Assembly (NCBI GenBank): GCA_004151065.3
Contig: NWUY0300010038.1
Coordinates: 51,243 to 73,733, forward strand
Length of the DNA: 22,491 nucleotides
Reading direction: 5' to 3'
From: Larix sibirica
Lineage: Eukaryota > Streptophyta > Pinopsida > Pinales > Pinaceae
The first letter of the stretch is position 1. Each line of letters starts with the position of its first letter. Under the pieces are notes generated by a model. That model searched no databases. It was not told the DNA's origin and saw only the letters and a program-made list of their open reading frames with translations. Position numbers and translations under genes: made by a program. Of the stretch, positions 19,000-22,491 are shown in pieces.

Positions 19000-20360
19000 T
19001 AGATAACCTCGTTCACTTCAGAGAAGGATGCCCTTATCGTCGGGTATTGGTTAGACTCTATGAGTTTAACTCCCACCTCGGCAATTCTTTGCTTGTTCGA
19101 CTTCTTGCCTCTTTTCAATTCCTCCTTTAGGGATTTCTTTTTACTCCCTTTGTGAGGGTCTGAATAAATCCCTAATTGCTGGATGGCTTTGGTTTTGATG
19201 ATATCCTCTAGCAAAAGTTCCAATTTCCTTCTGGAGATATACCCCTTCCCCTTTTTTTTTCATTCTTTCTCGATCCCGTCCAAATCCAGTTCGCCTAGCT
19301 CCATTTCTTCATCACCATCCTCCTCCATGATCACCGTTTGGTCCTCAATAGATAAATCCTGGAACATTACATTCTTAGAGCTCATAGCTAGCTTATCCTG
19401 AGTGTCCTTCTCTTCTCTTCCTACCTTGTCGTCCTCTTCAGCTTCCTCTAGTAACTGAAAGGGGTTTTTGCTAGCAATCCCCTTATCAGTCTTCTCCTTA
19501 CCCTTCTTATGTTGATCTCCCCCTCTGCTCTTTTTTCTATTACGCGCTTGGGTGAAGCCTTCCTTGTCTTTCTAACCTTCCTGAACAGATCTGGATGAGG
19601 AGGAGTCTTGAAGCCCCTTTGGGCAATTACTGCCAAAATGTCTGTATTCATGACACAGTCTACATCGAAATGGGAGCTATTCATAATCGATTGGTTGGAT
19701 CCATTCTTCGTCATCCCAGTTCAAACTGATTGCTTCTGGCAGGTCTTTTGACATATCCATGTAAACATAGATGCGAGCATAAGCAATGTACCTCTGTAGT
19801 TTTGTTTGGTCTACTACCTTGACAAATTCCCCCAAAGTGTTTCCAATGTCTTGCAGGATTTCTAGATCCAACTATTCATAGGGGAGAGAGAAAATCTTGA
19901 TCCATACTGGGGATACTTTCATGTCCTCTGTCTCTGCGTTAAATATTTCTTTCCACTGCCTAAGATACAAGCCAGATGAGAAAATGAAATAGGGGTCTCC
20001 CTCTAATACCCTATCTTTGTCTTCCAAGTTGAAAAAGATAATGGTGAAGAAACCCTTGGCCCCCAAGTGAAGTTCATAATGACCTTTAGGGTTCCAGTTG
20101 TTCTTGATCCACCACACCAGGTCTCTCTCTCATGGCCATATCACCACAAATTTTCCGAACAAAGCTTTCTCCTTCCAGAGCTCAACCCTTTCTTTGATTT
20201 TATCAAATCTGACCTGAATGGAAAGTATCGTGAGGGTTTTCGGGAGACAACCTGCCTGACCCATTCTTCTTTTGGCTCCTATCTCCAATCCACTAGTTTC
20301 CCTCGCTCCCATCTCCACATCACCTATCGGTGCTACAGATCTATTCATCTAGGACGACAT
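18999..20360 (-). pseudogene. LINE ORF1 (DUF4283 plus CCHC zinc knuckle), copy 2
   Basis: A single frame of 453 codons with stops at 20351, 20132, 19874, 19679, 19574 and 19262. DUF4283 motifs (HYELHLG, FFTIIFFNLEDKD, VWIKIFSLPYE) come before the zinc knuckle at 19664-19623. The charged C-terminal half and the TAATG overlap with ORF2 are as in copy 1. The start is taken at 20360, as in copy 1. Confidence 0.85.
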
Positions 20361-20487
20361 GCGTCACCCATGATGTTGCAGGGTGACCGTCCCAATTGAA
20401 AATCTCCCCCACGGCCTCTTGTTGCCGAATGTCATCAGTTCATGACCTACAAGTTTTTTTCCTCCACCAAAATGGAGTACGAATTTG

Positions 20488-20502
20488 TTTTTTTATAATG
20501 TT
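20488..20502 (+). repeat. Target-site duplication of LINE copy 2, right arm
   Basis: TTTTTTTATAATGTT, matching 13287-13301. The same sequence borders copy 1 at 11830-11844, where no left partner exists. Confidence 0.8.
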
Positions 20503-20838
20503 GTTTTTTTATATTCTTTTAAATTGTTTTTAACATTTTTTCATTGGCTTTTTTTTTAATTAATTCTTTTGAAATATTTTTTGTTTTTATTTTTTAATTT
20601 TAATTTTATTTATTGTTGTGGCGATTTTATATTTTTTTTTATTTATTAAAAATATAAATGTTTTTATAATTTTAAAATTTATTAAAAAATTGGACATTTT
20701 AAATTTTTATGTTTTTTTTCATTTTCATTTTATTTTTATTTTTATTTTTGAGGAAAAATATTTTTTTAAAAATTTAAATAGGGTTATCTTTTCTTTTTTT
20801 AAATTACTTAAATTAAAAAAGAAATCATGCCATGCATG
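20503..20838. other. AT-rich flank next to the LINE 5' end, copy 2
   Basis: Low-complexity T/A-rich sequence, partner of 11845-12180, with the same CCATGCATGG palindrome at 20830-20839. No gene is seen. Confidence 0.65.
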
Positions 20839-20879
20839 GTTTCAAAATGAATGCAACTATAACCTGACTAAAGAAAGAG

Positions 20880-21129
20880 GTGCCACTGGTAGCACCATTT
20901 TTGGATTTCAGGGTTGATTTAGGGTTTTGATTGCACTAACACTAGTTGATATCTCCCAAAACTTGTAATTTTAGCCCCCCAAAAAAGGGTACTATCGGTA
21001 GGACCACTTTTTGATTCGGGGGTTGATTTAAGGTTTTCAATTGATCGACATCGGTCGATGTTTCTTAAAAGTTGTAATTTCAGCCCTGAAAAAACAAATA
21101 GTGCTATCAGTAGCACCACTTTTTGATTT
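20880..21129 (+). repeat. Diverged tandem repeat, about 110-bp unit with a dyad motif, copy 2
   Basis: Same three units as in copy 1, starting at 20880, 20989 and 21101. It appears identical to copy 1. Confidence 0.75.
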
Positions 21130-21132
21130 AGG

Positions 21133-21594
21133 GTAAAAATAGCCACTAAATGCAACCTATAAAAAGAGAGAACTCTTGAGTGTTCTTGTTAAGTTTTGCA
21201 TAGCCACATTAACATGTTTGTCACCTATGTCATTTTTGTAGAGGGTTTGTTTGCACTTTGTCATAGAGAAATCAACAATAATTGTTATATTATTTACTCA
21301 ATTAGACATAATTTTATTTTTATTATAATGTTCAATTTTTTTTACTATATCTATCCATGCATGCCTAAAATATTGGAATATTACATTTACATACATTTAA
21401 TTGTTTAGAAATCCCTTTTATCCACCTTTTATGAACTAATTAAAAACAATTAATATAATCCCAACTTCTATATATTCTAGGTTTGCCTTATTTATTAATT
21501 GATTTATTTAACTATGAAAATAACAACCCTATATGGGTGGGTGAACAAACATGCTCCCCAAAACTATTGCAATGGGGCCATGCTAGTGGAAAAA
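21133..21594 (+). repeat. Dispersed repeat, copy B
   Basis: Second copy of the TATA-bearing repeat. It matches copy A up to 21304, then differs from copies A and C at about 14 positions, including a 1-bp insertion near 21335. It ends soon after CATGCTAG and gives way to GC-rich sequence. Confidence 0.8.
21158..21166 (+). promoter_or_regulatory. TATA-like box in the dispersed repeat, copy B
   Basis: TATAAAAAG in the same context as copy A. If it works as a promoter, it would read toward the candidate exon and intron at 21721-21991. Confidence 0.3.
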
Positions 21595-21720
21595 TAAAGG
21601 CATGCGCACGCACCTACATAAACATGCACGCGCAGCTAGGTTCGGTACCGAACCAGGGCGCGTACGCGTTGCTGGCACGTATGCTCCCAAAGGCGTGCAT
21701 GCGGCCTTGCTAAACACAAT
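21595..21720. other. GC-rich, palindrome-bearing island
   Basis: About 125 bases rich in alternating purine-pyrimidine words (GCATGCGCACGCAC, CATGCACGCGC) inside otherwise AT-rich DNA. It holds two perfect palindromes, GGTTCGGTACCGAACC at 21639-21654 and CGCGTACGCG at 21659-21668. Copies A and C of the neighbouring repeat lack it. Open frames cross it on both strands, but none is recognisable. Confidence 0.7.
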
Positions 21721-21991
21721 AAAAAAAACAAGCTTGCTCGCTGCCCATTTCCTTTGCAAATTGCCCAAGGTAGATTCACTCATCAATTCGATGCATATGT
21801 GGATCAATGGAGAAAATCCACTGACCAATTCCATCAGGGAATCCATTGAGCAAGTATCTATTACATTGGATAGGTAAGGTCATGATTTTTTGTGTGTTTT
21901 ATTGACTTTTTTATTATTTATTAAATTTTCAATAGTTCCCAAATTAGTAAAAAAATGGAATTTTTTTCAATTGCAGAGTCTAAACCTATAC
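21721..21991 (+). other. Candidate exon-intron-exon segment
   Basis: A plausible 103-bp GT-AG intron spans 21874-21976. Its donor reads TAG|GTAAGG, its body is AT-rich, and its acceptor reads TTTTTTTCAATTGCAG|AG. The upstream frame (INGENPLTNSIRESIEQ...) is open up to the donor. After splicing it would add one Val codon and meet TAA at 21979-21981. The protein sequence resembles nothing I know, so the exon may be the end of a small gene, an untranslated exon, or chance. The block ends at an N shortly after the acceptor. Confidence 0.35.
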
Positions 21992-21992
21992 N
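21992..21992. other. Single N, probable assembly join
   Basis: It sits directly before the first base of the third copy of the dispersed repeat, where the unique sequence stops abruptly. Confidence 0.6.
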
Positions 21993-22491
21993 TAAAAATA
22001 GCCACTAAATGCAACCTATAAAAAGAGAGAACTCTTGAGCGTTCTTGAAATTTTTGGCATAGCCATATTAACATGTTTTCCACCTATGTCATTTTTGTAT
22101 AGGGTTTGTTTGCACTTTGTCATAGAGAAATCAACAATAATTGTTATATTATTTACTCAATTAAACATAATTTTATTTTTATTATAATGTTCATTTTTTT
22201 TACTATATCTATCCATACATGCCTAGAATATTGGAATATTACATTAACTTACATTTAATTGTTTAGAAGTCCTTTTTATCCACCTTTTATGAACTAATTA
22301 AAAACAACTAATATAATCCCAACTTCTATATATTCTAGGTTTTCCTTATTTATTAATTGATTTATTTAACTATGAAAATAACAACCCTATCTGGGTGGGC
22401 GAACAAACATGCTCCACAAAACTATTGCAATGGGGCCATGCTAGCAGAAAAAGGAAGAAGCATTTGTAAAGCTACAAGTAGTCATGCAAGA
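21993..22491 (+). repeat. Dispersed repeat, copy C (runs off the window)
   Basis: Third copy, at offset 9517 from copy A. It differs from copies A and B at about eight positions in its first 110 bases. From 22101 to the window end it equals copy A base for base, including the CAGAAAAAGGAAGAAGC continuation that copy B lacks. No gene is seen in it. Confidence 0.85.
22017..22025 (+). promoter_or_regulatory. TATA-like box in the dispersed repeat, copy C
   Basis: TATAAAAAG in the same context as copies A and B, kept although nearby bases have changed. Confidence 0.3.

Larger units (their letters stand above)
13300..20487 (-). mobile_element. L1-type LINE, copy 2, full length with target-site duplication
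   Basis: Same element as copy 1, 8658 bp further right and about 7.2 kb long. The poly(A) end is the T run 13300-13308, and the 5' end at 20487 directly abuts the right arm of the target-site duplication. It carries the same ORF1, ORF2 and ORF3 and the same stops. The only differences I find inside the element are one base (17939 G versus 9281 A, synonymous in the linker) and the poly(A) length. With matching duplications on both sides, this copy sits at its original insertion site, in T-rich DNA as expected for an L1-type endonuclease. Confidence 0.93.
13300..21594 (+). repeat. Long direct repeat, copy 2 (LINE plus its 5' flank)
   Basis: Partner of 4641-12935. It is nearly identical through the LINE, its AT-rich 5' flank and the 110-bp tandem repeat, then about 95% identical from about 21305 to 21586, and unrelated afterwards. 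Confidence 0.95.

Noticed and set aside
4641-21594. The two LINE copies as an LTR retrotransposon or a large composite transposon
   Set aside because: No LTRs, integrase, protease or terminal inverted repeats are present. The poly(A) end, the endonuclease type and the target-site duplication show LINEs.
1-22491. CRISPR array, bacterial defence system or viral insertion
   Set aside because: No regular short repeats with unique spacers, no cas-like or capsid-like frames, and the repeats present have other explanations.

Overview
The window looks like repeat-rich nuclear DNA of a land plant, probably a seed plant with a large genome. The evidence is AT-rich intergenic sequence, plant-type L1 LINEs (DUF4283 plus CCHC ORF1; endonuclease, reverse transcriptase and plant-type RNase H in ORF2), and GT-AG, AT-rich intron-like signals. 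I see no bacterial operons, CRISPR array, rRNA or intact host gene. The species cannot be told from the sequence. Single N characters at 2641, 13099 and 21992 look like joins between assembly pieces and divide the window into four blocks.

Block 1 (1-2640) is AT-rich and non-coding. It holds a diverged duplication at about 1392-1845 with a younger 39-bp tandem copy inside it, and a degenerate repeat of 179-bp period at about 2180-2530. Block 2 (2642-13098) starts with non-coding sequence containing a 35-bp tandem repeat and a tRNA-like relic at 3842-3919. Next comes a plus-strand LINE ORF2 fragment (3969-4640), cut off at the poly(A) end of a minus-strand, apparently full-length but decayed LINE (copy 1, 4641-11829). 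Beyond that LINE's 5' end lie AT-rich sequence, a 110-bp tandem repeat with a dyad motif, and a dispersed repeat carrying a TATA-like box. Block 3 (13100-21991) repeats the LINE and its 5' flank almost base for base, shifted by 8658 bp (copy 2, 13300-20487). Copy 2 has a clear target-site duplication. It ends in a unique GC-rich, palindrome-bearing stretch and a good candidate intron. Block 4 (21993-22491) is a third copy of the dispersed repeat.

The LINE reads on the minus strand as ORF1 (nucleic-acid-binding, about 453 codons), ORF2 (endonuclease, RT, degenerate zf-RVT-like region, RNase H) and a third open-frame-like stretch (ORF3, about 366 codons) that I do not recognise. ORF1 stop and ORF2 start overlap as TAATG. 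In a working element ORF1 would coat the RNA, and ORF2 would nick the target, reverse-transcribe and remove the RNA strand. Here about 20 in-frame stops, mostly TAG and TGA, and several changed catalytic residues make both copies dead. The two copies share all these defects and the same 5' flank but have different 3' flanks, so they are not independent insertions. Either a recent duplication or recombination, or an assembly chimera, explains them. The mosaic at 12584-12646 and the N characters make the assembly explanation serious.
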